Origin: Prionace glauca | Lineage: Eukaryota > Chordata > Chondrichthyes > Carcharhiniformes > Carcharhinidae | Assembly (NCBI GenBank): GCA_037974335.1 | Contig: CM075760.1 | Location: forward strand, 8,429,432-8,493,431 | Length of the DNA stretch: 64,000 bases | Reading direction: 5' to 3' | Part shown: positions 11,022-20,972 of the stretch, piece by piece | How positions within the stretch are numbered: the first letter of the stretch is position 1 | Layout: each line of letters opens with the position of its first letter | Translations under genes and position numbers: made by a program | Notes under the pieces: generated by a model | Databases searched by the model: none | The model's input: the letters and a program-made list of their open reading frames with translations, nothing else | What the model was told of the DNA's origin: nothing

Positions 11022-11295
11022 AGAACGTGGAACAGTACAGCCCCTTCGGCCCTCGATGTTGTGCTGAGCTTCGTCCGAAACCAAGATCAAGCTATCCTGC
11101 TCCTATCATTCTGATGTGCTTCCATGCGCCGTCCAGTGACCGCTTGAAAGTTCCTAAAGTGTCCACCATCACAGCAGGCAGTCTATTCCACACCCCAACC
11201 ACTCTCTGAGTAAAGAACCTACCTCAGCCATCCCTCCAATATCTCCCACCATGAACCTTATAGTTATGACCCCGAATAAGCTGCTCTTCTAGGCC
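11022..11295 (-). mobile_element. older CR1-like fragment
   Basis: The reversed 3' end of an older CR1-type element (AGTACAGCCCCTTCGGCCCT...CTATTCCACACCCCAACCAC...). It is part of the layered repeats between the two zinc-finger genes. Confidence 0.5.
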
Positions 11296-11299
11296 AGTG

Positions 11300-11600
11300 G
11301 AGAGGCTATCTCTGTTGCTGTGCGGACACATGGAGTTGGGCCTGTGTCCGTGGGAGTTTGCGCGTTCTCCCCGTGGTTGCGTGGGTTTCCTCCGGGTGCT
11401 CCGGTTTCCTCCCACATCCCAAAAATGTGCTTTTAGGCTGATTGATTGGGTAACAAATTGTCCCTATATTGGACCTCCCTGATCCTCACACATTAGGCAT
11501 AGACTAGAGTCATGAATAGGTCACTGACCATGGGACGGCGGCGCGGGCTCGTTGGGCCGAAGGGCCTGTTTCCCGTGCTGTGTTGTTCTTTGTTCTTTTG
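11300..11600 (+). mobile_element. SINE-like element
   Basis: The body (GTTTGCGCGTTCTCCCCGTG, CTCCGGTTTCCTCCCACATC) and the GGGCCGAAGGGCCTGTTTCC end with a TTGTTCTTTTGTTCTTA tail match the composite SINE at 10018-10470. Confidence 0.75.
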
Positions 11601-11727
11601 TTCTTATTCCATCGCAATCCTGATCTGTGTCTTCTAGATGGTGGACAGGCTTTGGGGGGGGAAGTCAGGAGATGAGTTATTGTCCACAGAATTCCCAGCC
11701 TCTGACCTGCTCTGGTAAATGTCGGTA

Positions 11728-11945
11728 GGACAGTAAGTGAGATTTTGCAAGTCCAGGCAAGTCATAACTCCAGGGGGTTACAAATAGTGCAACATGAACC
11801 CAAGATCCCGATTGAGGCCGTCCTCATTGTGTGCGGAAATTGACAATCAGTCTCTGCTCAGCGACTCTATGTTGTTGTGTGCTGTGAAGGCCGCCTTGGA
11901 AAATGCTTACCCGAAGGTCTGAGGCCGAATGCCCGTGACCGCTGG
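11728..11945 (-). mobile_element. Penelope-like element fragment
   Basis: Matches the C-terminal coding edge of the copy at 8375-9590 (ATGAACCCAAGATCCCGATT, AAGGCCGCCTTGGAAAATGC, CCGAATGCCCGTGACCGCTG). It is a short broken fossil. Confidence 0.7.
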
Positions 11946-12169
11946 TCCATGGACTGGTCCAGTTCAGTTTCTGGTCCCTGGAACAACCCCCGGGATGTTG
12001 AGTGTGATGGGGATTCAGCGATGGCAATGCCATTAAACGTCAAGTGTGCGATGGTCAGGTTCTCTCTTGTTGTTGGTGGAGCCTCCAAGCTGTGTCAACA
12101 CCCCCAGCAGAGAGAGAGAGAGGGGGAGGGGGTGCATGCCAATGACTTCATCACCAACCTGGGCGCTGG

Positions 12170-12360
12170 GGATGTCAGTGACGTCATCGTCGGCAGGAGG
12201 GCGGGGCCTACTGCACACGTCAACACCGCCCAGAAGGCTGCACACGTCATCACCGTCCCGAGTGCGGGGCCTGCTGCACACGTCACAATAGGCGTTGCCT
12301 GGATACTCCATCAAGCGGTCTTCCGGAAGTCCCAAGGCCGCCATTTTGAAATTGACGGTT
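12170..12360. promoter_or_regulatory. promoter-like patch with CRE-, ETS- and YY1-type motifs
   Basis: Four TGACGTCA- or ACGTCA-like sites occur within about 110 bp (CAGTGACGTCATCG near 12177, CACACGTCA repeats to about 12285). An ETS-type palindrome TTCCGGAAGT lies near 12320 and a YY1-type GCCGCCATTTTG near 12339. It could drive either strand. The 7-finger gene on the minus strand is a possible target, as is the long gene starting at 12824. Confidence 0.5.
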
Positions 12361-12594
12361 TAAGCAAATTATTTTTGGGGAAAAAAAACCCCATAAAATT
12401 CAGAAAACAAACGCGGGCCGCACGAATGCGTCGCCTTTCTATGACTTTTGTTTTCTTAAAGACAAGGAAATAGATAAGAAATCGGGGGATGACAGATTTA
12501 ATGCCAGCCCCGACTCGTGGTGACGCGGCGCCTGGTTGACAAAACAGGAAAGGCGTCACTTCTAACCGATGATTTGTTTTCCTTCCCTTCTCCC

Positions 12595-12823
12595 CATGAG
12601 TGCAAGGCCGTGACCTTCCCTATCGACTTCCGGTCACTTCGCGACGATCCCGACTTAACCTTCGGTCGTTCTTTCCCTACCGACTTCCGGTCGACTCACA
12701 CACAGCCGTCCCAACCGGTACTTCCGCTCCGATCTCCCCACTTGCGGCCGAATACTTCGCACTCCGGCTCTCACATTCCCGACTTCCGGCCCGCCGCGCC
12801 TCCGTGCACTTCCGGCCGAATAC
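12595..12823 (+). promoter_or_regulatory. promoter-like region of the long zinc-finger gene
   Basis: It lies directly upstream of the ATG at 12824. CTTCCGG or ACTTCCGG (ETS-family core) occurs at least five times on the plus strand (near 12627, 12684, 12783 and 12809, with ACTTCCGCTCC near 12720). The region is CpG-rich. No TATA box is seen. The clustered ETS cores suggest a broadly active, TATA-less promoter with transcription start within about 200 bp of the coding region. Confidence 0.5.
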
Positions 12824-15322
12824 ATGGAAGGAAACAGTCCCGTTCTCAGCGGGGAGAAACGGTACACGTGTTCTGTGTGTGGACAAACATTCAGCCAATC
12901 ATCTGGCCTTTTGAAACATCAGCGAGCTCACACTGGAGGCAGGCTGTTCATTTGCAGTGTTTGTGGGAAAGGATTTACTCGATCATTCACCCTTCTCAGA
13001 CACCAACGAGTTCACACTGGGGAGAGGCCGTTTACCTGCTCTGTATGTGGAAAGGAATTCACTCAGTTATCCTGCCTGCTGACACACCAACACACTCACA
13101 CTGGGGAGAGGCTCTTCACCTGCTCTGAATGTGGGAAGGGATTCATTAATTCAACTAATTTGCAGACACACCAGCGTGTTCACACTGGAGAGAGGCCTTT
13201 CACCTGCCCTGTGTGTGGCAAAGGATTCACAAATTCATCCAACCTGCAGAGACACCAGCGAGTTCACACTGGGGGCACCCCGTTCACCTGCTCTGTGTGT
13301 GGAAGGGAATTCACTCAGTTATCCCATCTGCAGAGACACCAGCGAGTTCACACTGGGGAGAGACCATTTACCTGTTCTGATTGTAGAAAGGAATTCACTC
13401 AGTTATCTCATCTGCAGAGACACCAGCGAGTTCATACGGGGGAGAGACCATTCACCTGCTCCGAGTGTGGGAAGGGATTCACTCAGGCAAATGACCTGCT
13501 CAGACACAAACGGGTTCACACTGGGGAGAGACCATTTATCTGCTCTGTGTGTGGGAAGGGATTCACTCAATCAAATGACCTGCTCAGACACCATCGGGCG
13601 CACACTGGGGAGAGACCATTTATCTGCTCTGAGTGTGGGAAGGGATTCACTCGGACATCCCACCTATTGGATCACCAGAGAATTCACACTGAGGAGAGAC
13701 CATTTATCTGCTCTGAGTGTGGGAAGGGATTCACTACTTTATCCAGCTGGGAGGGGCACAAGCGAGTTCACACTGAGGCAAGAACTTTGAGCTGCACCGA
13801 GTCTGGGAAGGGAGTCACAGTCTCACCCAGTCAGCAGGGACACCGGAGAGTTCAGACTGAGGACGGTCCGGTTCCCCGCCCCGAGGGCGGTACGGTTCCC
13901 CGCCCCGAGGACGCTCCGGTTCCCCGCCCCGAGGACGCTCCGGCCCCCCGCCCCGAGGACGGTCCGGCTCCCCGCCCCGAGGACGGTCCGGATCCCCGCC
14001 CCGAGGACGGTCCGGTTCCCCGCCCCGAGGACGGTCCGGCTCCCCGTCCCGAGGACGGTCCGGTTCCCCGCCCCGAGGACGGTCCGGTTCCCCGCCCCGA
14101 GGACGGTCCGGTTCCCCGCCCCGAGGACGGTCCGGCTCCCCGTCCCGAGGACGGTCCGGTTCCCCGCCCCGAGGACGGTCCGGTTCCCCGTCCCGAGGAC
14201 GGTCCGGCTCCCCGCCCCGAGGACGGTCCGGCTCCCCGCCCCGAGGACGGTCCGGTTCCCCGCCCAGAGGACGGTCCGGTTCCCCGTCCCGAGGACGGTC
14301 CGGTTCCCCGCCCCGAGGACGGTCCGGCTCCCCGTCCCGAGGACGGTCCATTTCCCCGTCCCGAGGACGGTCCGGTTCCCCGCCCCGAGGACGGTCCGGT
14401 TCCCCGTCCCGAGGACGGTCCGGTTCCCCGCCCCGAGGACGCTCCGGTTCCCCGCCCCGAGGACGGTCCGGTTCCCCGCCCCGAGTCTGGGAAGGGATTC
14501 ATTCCGTTCTCTAACCTGCTGACAGACGAACGAGGTGAGACTGATGAAAGACCTTTTACATGTCCAGACGGTGGGACTTGTTTTCAGAGTTCTGTGGAAT
14601 CGGGGTCCCATCAACACGGTCACACTGACGAGAGACTATTCAGCTGCTCTCACTGTGGGGCTGCGTTCACACGATCGTCTGACCTCACTGAACACCAATG
14701 CACACACTCTGGGGAAAAGCTCCTCACTTTCCCCAAACGTGGAAAGGGATTCACTCGGTCATCCAACCTGCTGACACACCAGCAAGGTCGCAGTGTGAAG
14801 AGGGGGTTCACTTGTCCCGAGTGTGGGAAGGGATTTACTCAGTCAACCAACCTGCTGAGACACCAGCGGGTTCACACCGGGGAGAGGCCCTTCCTGTGCT
14901 CCCAGTGTGGGAGGGGATTCACTGAGTTATGCAACCTGATGACACACCAACGGGTTCACACCGGGGAGAGGCCCTTCCTCTGTTCCGAGTGTGGGAAGAG
15001 TTTTATTAATTCCACTAACCTGCTGCGGCACCAGCGAGTTCACACTGAGGAGAGACCATTCATGTGCTCTGAGTGTGGGAAGAGATTCACTCAGTTACCA
15101 CATCTACAGAGACACCAGCGAGTTCACACAGGGGAGAAGCTGTTCGCCTGCACTGTGTGTGAGAAGGGATTCGCTCAGTTATCGCACCTGGTAAGACACC
15201 AGCGAGTTCACACCGGGGAGAAACCATTCACCTGCTCCCAGTGTGGGAGGGAATTCACCCAGTCAAATGACTTGCTGAGACACCAGAGAGTTCACACTGA
15301 GGAGAGACCCTTCATGTGCTGA
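12824..15322 (+). CDS. long C2H2 zinc-finger protein with an internal 8-aa repeat domain, 832 aa
   Basis: A poly-zinc-finger protein without KRAB, SCAN or BTB domain. The start MEGNSPVLSGEKRYTC is in an ACATGG context. Residues about 14-321 hold 11 canonical fingers (C-x2-C-x12-H-x3-H, HTGERPF linkers). A 12th finger at about 322-349 has lost its second Cys and last His. Residues about 345-553 are 26 copies of an 8-residue PRPEDGPV-type unit. Next come degenerate fingers (SGKGFIPFSNLLTDERG; CPDGGTCF) and one good finger (FSCSHCGAAF). One finger with no Cys pair (FPKRGKGF) and six good fingers (about 665-832) follow. The frame stops at PFMC, inside what should be another finger. The next bases resume finger coding in another frame, so a 2-bp loss ended the original protein early. 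The whole repeat keeps the frame open, so a product is plausible. Its binding specificity cannot be inferred. Confidence 0.75.
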   Translation: MEGNSPVLSGEKRYTCSVCGQTFSQSSGLLKHQRAHTGGRLFICSVCGKGFTRSFTLLRHQRVHTGERPFTCSVCGKEFTQLSCLLTHQHTHTGERLFTCSECGKGFINSTNLQTHQRVHTGERPFTCPVCGKGFTNSSNLQRHQRVHTGGTPFTCSVCGREFTQLSHLQRHQRVHTGERPFTCSDCRKEFTQLSHLQRHQRVHTGERPFTCSECGKGFTQANDLLRHKRVHTGERPFICSVCGKGFTQSNDLLRHHRAHTGERPFICSECGKGFTRTSHLLDHQRIHTEERPFICSECGKGFTTLSSWEGHKRVHTEARTLSCTESGKGVTVSPSQQGHRRVQTEDGPVPRPEGGTVPRPEDAPVPRPEDAPAPRPEDGPAPRPEDGPDPRPEDGPVPRPEDGPAPRPEDGPVPRPEDGPVPRPEDGPVPRPEDGPAPRPEDGPVPRPEDGPVPRPEDGPAPRPEDGPAPRPEDGPVPRPEDGPVPRPEDGPVPRPEDGPAPRPEDGPFPRPEDGPVPRPEDGPVPRPEDGPVPRPEDAPVPRPEDGPVPRPESGKGFIPFSNLLTDERGETDERPFTCPDGGTCFQSSVESGSHQHGHTDERLFSCSHCGAAFTRSSDLTEHQCTHSGEKLLTFPKRGKGFTRSSNLLTHQQGRSVKRGFTCPECGKGFTQSTNLLRHQRVHTGERPFLCSQCGRGFTELCNLMTHQRVHTGERPFLCSECGKSFINSTNLLRHQRVHTEERPFMCSECGKRFTQLPHLQRHQRVHTGEKLFACTVCEKGFAQLSHLVRHQRVHTGEKPFTCSQCGREFTQSNDLLRHQRVHTEERPFMC
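13858..14485 (+). repeat. 24-bp coding minisatellite, about 26 copies
   Basis: The unit is GAGGACGGTCCGGTTCCCCG plus CCCC, varying mostly at GTT/GCT (Val/Ala) and CCC/TCC (Ser/Pro-neutral) positions. It keeps the zinc-finger frame and encodes PRPEDGPV-type octapeptides. Because it has no stop in any frame, it also creates long Gly/Ser/Arg-rich open frames on the minus strand that are not genes. The flanks suggest it arose from an inter-finger linker (see findings). Confidence 0.95.
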
Positions 15323-15725
15323 CTGTGGGAAGAGATTCACTCAGTTATCCAGTCTGCTGAAACACCAGAGAGTTCACACTAGGGGGAGGTCCACCTGCTC
15401 TACATGAGAAAACAGATCCTCTCAGTCATCCTGCCTCCTTCGATCACCAGTAATTTCACATTGGGAAAAACCCTTTAAATGTCGGGACTGTGGGAAATAC
15501 AATAAATGTTCCTGGGAACTGTAACTTCTACATGTTCATACTGATGAGATACCGTTCAGGGGCTCTCACTGCAGATGCACCCAGGAAATCATTTTAACTC
15601 ACTGTACCCAGAAATTTCACAGTGTGGACAGCCTCCACCTGCCCTGAATGTTGGAAGGAATTTGCTTATTTATCCCATGTGCTGAGATACCAGTGAGTTC
15701 ACAATTAACTACAGTGATCAGATTT
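15323..15725 (+). pseudogene. decayed continuation of the zinc-finger array
   Basis: Past the stop at 15320-15322 another frame reads CGKRFTQLSSLLKHQRVHT, a good finger remnant. Weaker remnants follow near 15470-15720 (CRDCGKYNK..., CPECWKEFAYLSHVLRYQ-like) with several stops. These are the former C-terminal fingers, now outside the open frame, and probably lie in the 3' UTR. Confidence 0.7.
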
Positions 15726-15832
15726 TGCTGTTAATCATGTTCAGGATTGAATCATGTTCATTGGGGTCTGTTTCTGCTGATGTCAGTAAACCCCACCCTA
15801 GCTATAGGGGCTGATCATCTTGCTAAAAGTCA

Positions 15833-15858
15833 AATAAATCAACTTTGCATCAAATAAA
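15833..15858 (+). terminator. polyadenylation signals of the long zinc-finger gene
   Basis: Two AATAAA hexamers lie at 15833-15838 and 15853-15858, about 510-540 bp past the stop. They are the first pair seen downstream on the plus strand. Confidence 0.5.
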
Positions 15859-16805
15859 CTTGTATTCTTTTTACTAACTCCGACGTCGTCAGGTCTCTCC
15901 CCTCCCCTGTCTCCTCCGTCCTCACCTCCAACAATAAGTGTGAGGATTTCATGGAGTTCCTCTATCACTAAGATTGAGACAATCTGATCAGCTGCCTCTG
16001 CTGCTTCCTCCCTTCCACTAGCCCATTGGACTGAACGGCTTCCCCTGAACCCCACATCTTCCCCTCGTTTCTTTCTCATATCCCTTCATGTCCATCTTGT
16101 CCGTCAGATCCACCATGTGCTCACAAAGGGCTGGATGGACACCCTCTCTGCTGTAAGACATGATCTTATTGAATGGCGGGGCAGGCTCGAAGGGCCAGAT
16201 GGCCTACTCCTGCTCCTATTTCTTATGTTCTTATGTAACAATTGGTCATCAACCCCAAATTGCTGATCGCCAAACTTACCCACGTAAACTGCTATTGTTC
16301 TCACTTTCCAGGTGTTACCCTGACGCTATTAAATATTTGATATGTGAAACTAACAAACAATGGTGTGTGGGTTTGTTACTGACATATTGACAGAGGTCAG
16401 GATGGACGCGAACTATCATCACACGGTGTGAATGGTCGGAGCTGGAACTTGGGTTTTGTACTCTATAGGGAGGTTGGGGAGGGGAGGAAGAAAGTGGGGT
16501 TAGGGTTAGAATCAGATCAGCCACGATCATATTGAACAATGGAATAGCCTCAAAAAGCTGGGTGGCCTGCTCCTAACTCGTATGAGAATTCCTACAGTGC
16601 AGGAGGCCATTCTGCCCATCGAATCTGCACCAACCAGGCCTTATCCCCACAACCCCATGCATTGGTATGTCATTAGGTTGCTTAACTCAGTGAATCCCTT
16701 CCCACACTCAGAGCAGAGGAATGACCTCTCTCTAATACTAATCCCCTGACACTAGGCTCAATTTTGAATGGCCAATCAACCTAACCTGTGCATCCATGGA
16801 CTGTA
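15859..16805. other. repeat fragments, no gene
   Basis: A CR1 3' tail on the plus strand lies at about 16155-16236 (GATCTTATTGAATGGCGGGG...TTCTTATGTTCTTATG). A related older tail lies at about 16503-16585. The rest shows nothing recognisable. Confidence 0.6.
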
Positions 16806-16978
16806 GGAGGATTCGCATTCTAATCAGTAATCTCTAAACTGTCTGTGCTTTATATGCTCTGTCTGAGGCCAGAACTCTCCATTCACCTGACGAAGAGGCA
16901 GTCCCCTCGAAAGCTTGTGAGTATATTATCAAATAAATAGGTTGGACTAAAACCTGGTGTTATCAGACTTTTTACTGT
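16806..16978 (+). mobile_element. Penelope-like element, terminal fragment
   Basis: In the opposite orientation to the copy at 8375-9590: GCATTCTAATCAGTAATCTC..., CTCGAAAGCTTGTGAG, AGGTTGGACTAAAACCTGGT. It is a short broken fossil. Confidence 0.65.
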
Positions 16979-17115
16979 AGGAGGAAACCAGAGCATCCAG
17001 AGGAAATGCATGCGGACACGGGGAGAATGTGCAAACTCGATACAGATAATGACCCAAGGCCGGAATTGAACACGGGTCCCTGGTGCTGTGAGACAGTAAT
17101 CCTATCCACTGTGAT
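16979..17115 (-). mobile_element. SINE head and body, reversed
   Basis: GGGGAGAATGTGCAAACTCG and ACACGGGTCCCTGGTGCTGT are the reversed SINE body and B-box region. It directly abuts the Penelope-like fragment. Confidence 0.7.
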
Positions 17116-17289
17116 GCCCTGTGGCAGGATCTCATCCTCACTTTCCCAGATTCAAACAAAGACTGTCCATCTCTAATGGCAGCCAGATTGTCCACAATCC
17201 TCTGCGCTGTAGAAACTGTTCTATCTGCCTCAGGCTGGCCGGGTGGATGGCACATGCTCAGTCACTGACAGGTCACAATGCCTATGTGA

Positions 17290-17480
17290 TTGATGGCAGC
17301 TCCGGACTAATAGAAAGAGGAGGCGGGGCTGGAGGACTGTACAGGAGCATCTGGTCCTCCAACCAATTGGAGAGAATGAGGGGCGGGCCTGAGCCTGGGT
17401 CTCCCTCATTGGCTGAAACCCTGCACCATTGTGAAACTGCTCTGTGTCTGGCCCAGGAGGAGGTCCTCCCCCCACCCCCC
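17290..17480. promoter_or_regulatory. weak promoter-like patch (GC boxes, inverted CCAAT)
   Basis: GGCGGGGC near 17321 and GGGGCGGGCC near 17380 are GC boxes. CCAATTGG near 17361 and ATTGGCTGAAA near 17408 are CCAAT-type sites. No transcript or exon can be attached to them. Confidence 0.25.
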
Positions 17481-17794
17481 CTCCCCCATACACACTGGGT
17501 GCACGTAGATCAGGAATGTGGGGCTGAAGTGCAAACAAAACATCAACAAAAGGTTTTTATTTAGAAAACTGAGAAGGTGTATATGGCTGCAACATCGAGT
17601 TTCAGATTATGTTCAGTAACAAACTGAAATTATGCAGATTTCCCTCACTAAATGAATGCTTCTGCCTGCTTTTGAAGGAGGACCATTCACGTGTTAGGCA
17701 AACGCGATAACCACTAAATACAGAAACAAGTGACAAAGACAGCAACAGGTGTGAACCATTCAGATCCTGGAATCCCTTCAACATTGACTGATCT

Positions 17795-18192
17795 ATAAAG
17801 TTTAATTTATTCGTCACAAGAAAGGCTTACCTTAACATTGCAATGAAGTTAGTATGAAACTCCCTGAGTATCCACTGTCCAGTACCTGTTCGGGATAATG
17901 TACCAAACCAGCACATCTTTCAGAATTTGGGAGGAAATCCAGAGGACATCCACGCAGACATGGGGAGAATGTGCAGACTCCACACAAACAGGCCGGAACA
18001 GAACCCGGGTCCCTGGCGCTATGAGACAGCAGTGCTAACCCACTGTGTCACCGTGCCCCCAGGAATCGAACCAGGGTCCCTGGCGCTGTGAGACAGCAGT
18101 GTCTAACCCACTGTGTCACCGTGCCCCTGGGAATCGAACCCGGGTCCCTGGCGGTGAGACAGCAGCGCTAACCCACTGTTTCACAGTGCAGC
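17795..18192 (-). mobile_element. SINE with three tandem tRNA-like heads
   Basis: The reversed tail (TTTATTCGTCACAAGAAAGG) and body (GGGGAGAATGTGCAGACTCC) are followed by three near-identical blocks of about 60 bp at about 18000-18060, 18061-18126 and 18127-18190. Each block contains GAACCCGGGTCCCTGGCG or a close variant and GCTAACCCACTGTGTCACCG. On the minus strand this reads as three SINE heads in a row before a single body. Confidence 0.75.
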
Positions 18193-18690
18193 AGGACCAA
18201 CATTTGTGTTTGAACTAACATCACCATGGATTGATCAGTTGTTGCTGTTTGTGGAATCTTACTGTGCACAAACTGACTGCTGGGATCAGTAACAACTCAT
18301 ATTTATATAACACGTTTATTGCAATAAAACATCCCAAGGTCCTTCAGAGGAATTTTGTAACAAAATACTGAATCACACTGGGAGTTAGTGAATTGAGGGG
18401 AAAACATGTCTGTACTGATGTTATTGTGGCATCATGAGCGTTCCACATACAACATGACTTGTATCTATAAATTCTCATCTTGAACATTTCAATTGAAATT
18501 TCAAGGCGAGCAGAGCTTTTTGAGCAGAATGGTTCAGATTCCCATCCCCTTTAATGTGAACAAGTTGTTTCTGATTTCCCTACAGAGGTTGTCTATTAAA
18601 CAATGACTGAACACAGGGGGTGAATGTGAAAAGCTGAAGTTTCCAGTTGAAGAGGTTCCCAATGTCTCTGAGCAGCTGAACTGGGGAAGC
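18193..18690. other. no gene recognised
   Basis: Low-complexity, AT-leaning sequence with ACATCCCAAGGTCCTTCAGA (a common short repeat) near 18330. Nothing else is supported. Confidence 0.5.
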
Positions 18691-18699
18691 CTCTGGGCA

Positions 18700-19310
18700 G
18701 AGACTGTCCTGCTGCTATTTCCCTTCCTGACCACCGGGGGTCGCTGTAACACGCCCGGGCGCTGCTACTCCCAGTGACACGTCTTGCCCAGTCCGGCCCG
18801 GCCGCTGCTCGTTGGCGGAACATCCGGGTCCTGCAGAGAGGCGGGGTCAGCCGCCATATTGCCATGACATCACTACAGCCCCTCCCCCCCGTCGAGGAAA
18901 AAGCGGCGTTTCAGAAATGTAGAAAGTGAGAGAAATTCCCACCCGGAAATCCCGCCCGGAGCGGAATTAAAATTAAATAAAATACATATTTTTATAAAGA
19001 GGCAGGTGGCGGAACCGCGCATGTGCTGTAGTATTTTCCCAGAGCGCACCGCGCGGGTGTGATTGAAAACCAGACGGAATAAAAAACAGAAATGATTTTC
19101 CCTAATGGAGAAGGAACCGAAAGTCTGACGGGTGAGGATGTGAATAATAATCATCAAGATTCAACATATTAAAAGATTCAAATGTAACTGCCTGGGCGCA
19201 TGTGCAGGAGGGGAATTCCCCCAGAGTGCAGCGCGCGGGACGCCGTCTCCCCTGGCAACGCAAGATGGCCGCCGGCGGTGGTGTGAATGTGGCGCAGGCG
19301 CAGTGAGGTC
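18700..19310. promoter_or_regulatory. GC-rich, possibly bidirectional promoter-like region
   Basis: A YY1-like GCCGCCATATTG followed by a CRE-like TGACATCA lies near 18852. GC-rich stretches with CGCGCGGG lie near 19050 and 19225. AAGATGGCCGCC (YY1-type) lies near 19263 and GGCGCAGGCGCAG (NRF1-type) near 19290. The two halves point in opposite directions. No adjacent coding exon is visible, so the target gene is unknown. Confidence 0.4.
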
Positions 19311-19506
19311 TGCCTGCAGCCCATTGTCCAGACTGCCCCCCAGTGGATGTGGTAGGGATGGTGCAGCAGATGGAGCAACAATCCCAGTTTCAATGTGGGG
19401 AGAGAAGCTGCAATGCTGCTCCCTGTTGTTCACTCCTCTCTCCAGCCTCAGCATTGCAGAGTGTTTAAACAAGAGGGTGCATTGTCACAGCAGCAGGGTC
19501 TCCATG

Positions 19507-19830
19507 TCCTTCCGGTAGTAAGGTGACCAGAACTGGACGCAGTACTCCAAATGCGGTCTAAACAACGTTCTGTACAACTGCAGCATTAGACGCCAGCTCT
19601 TATACTATATACCCCTTCCTATAAAGGCTAGCATTCTGTAAGCTTTCTACGCAACTTTCTCCACCTGTGTTGCCACCTTCAGAGACATGAACACTTGCAC
19701 TCCTGGGTCCCTCTGCATTTCTACACTCTTAACTGGTCTACCCTTTATCATGTAACTCCTTTCTACATTATTCCTTCCAAAATGCATCACCTCACATTTA
19801 TCAGGATCAATATATATCTTGAGAAATTTG
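19507..19830 (-). mobile_element. CR1-like LINE fragment (subfamily of 52.7-54.7 kb)
   Basis: TCCTTCCGGTAGTAAGGTGA, GTACTCCAAATGCGGTCTAA and CAAAATGCATCACCTCACAT match the LINE at 53.1-53.4 kb. It is part of the RT thumb and C-terminal region read on the minus strand. Confidence 0.75.
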
Positions 19831-19869
19831 CCTACCTTGGAATTGCTCTCGCAGAGATATTACCACGAT

Positions 19870-20400
19870 GCCCTTTCAACATTGATAGAGTACTTACAGC
19901 AGAGAAGAAGGCCGTTTTGAAGCGTCATGTGTGTGTTGGCTCTCTAAAGGACCAATTCATCCAATAACATTCTGTACCCCACAGTCTAGCATTTTGTTCA
20001 TTTTCAGACAATTATCCAATCCCATTTTGAACCCATTAATTGGCTCTGCCTGTAGCACACTCTCAAACAGCACATTCCAGGTCTGGGTCACTCACTGTCT
20101 GAAAATGTTTTTTCCTGATGTCTCCATGTTTCCTTCACCAATTTACTTCAACCCGCGCCCTCTGTGTCAAAATCCTTCTGCCATTGAAAGTTTCTCTCTA
20201 TCGACTCTGTTAAGACCCTTCAGGATTTTGAATGCCTCATGAAAGTCACATCAGCAACTTTCTGTTAAGAAAATTAGTCCCAAACTCTCCAAAATATATT
20301 CGTCACTGAAGTTTCTGAACTCTGGAACTATTCTCGTGTTTTCCTCCTGCATTCAGTCCACTGATTTTACATTCTGCCTTACGTTCGGTCAGTTAGTGCC
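19870..20400 (-). mobile_element. older LINE-derived repeat
   Basis: A decayed retroelement 3' region (CATTCCAGGTCTGGGTCACT, TTACTTCAACCCGCGCCCTC, AGACCCTTCAGGATTTTGAA) of the type that ends CR1-like ORF2. Family assignment is only to the superfamily. Confidence 0.45.
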
Positions 20401-20526
20401 TGCTTGAACACTTGAAACACAATCTTTCTTCATGCCCTGGAGTGAAGATTCGGAGCAAATTCATTTCTCATTTCTGGTGGACTAACGGGAATCAGACAAA
20501 GTTAAGGGCAGTTTAAATGCTGCTGG

Positions 20527-20972
20527 TCCTCCATAAGACCATAGGAAAGAAACATGAGAGATAGGAGCAGGAGTAGTCCATTTAGCCCTTCGAGCCTGCC
20601 CCGCCATTCAATAAGATCATGGCTGATCTGTCGTGACTCAGCTCCACCTTCCCGCCCTCTCCCCATAACCCTTAATCCCTTCTCTTATCAAAAACCCATC
20701 AACCCGTTTCTTAAAAATATTTAGCGAGGCAGCCTCCACCACTTCAATGGACACAGAATTCCAGAGATTCACCACCCTTTGAGTGAAGAAGTTCCTCCTC
20801 AACTCTGATCTAAACTGCACCTCTCCCTCCCTTATCTTGAGGCTGTGCCCCCTCGTACTGCTGTCCTTTCTAAGCGGGAAGAATCTCTCTCCCTCTACCC
20901 TATCCATCCCTTTCATTATCTTATACGTCTCTATAACATCCCCCCTCATCCTTCTAAACTCCATGACAGACC
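20527..20972 (-). mobile_element. CR1-like LINE, 3' end
   Basis: The minus strand encodes LKIREGEVQFRSELRRNFFT and the usual ORF2 end, then the 3' UTR and tail. It lies 3' of the IgM membrane exons, just outside the transcription unit. Confidence 0.85.

Noticed and set aside
13815-14623. Three long minus-strand open frames rich in Gly, Ser, Arg and Pro
   Set aside because: They are shadows of the stop-free 24-bp repeat inside the plus-strand zinc-finger gene.
17121-17564. A 147-aa open frame on the plus strand
   Set aside because: No recognisable domain, skewed composition, overlaps a promoter-like patch; no splice or polyadenylation context.
17998-18192. A cluster of tRNA genes
   Set aside because: Only B-box-like SINE head segments are present. 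No complete cloverleaf with anticodon arm and acceptor stem can be drawn.
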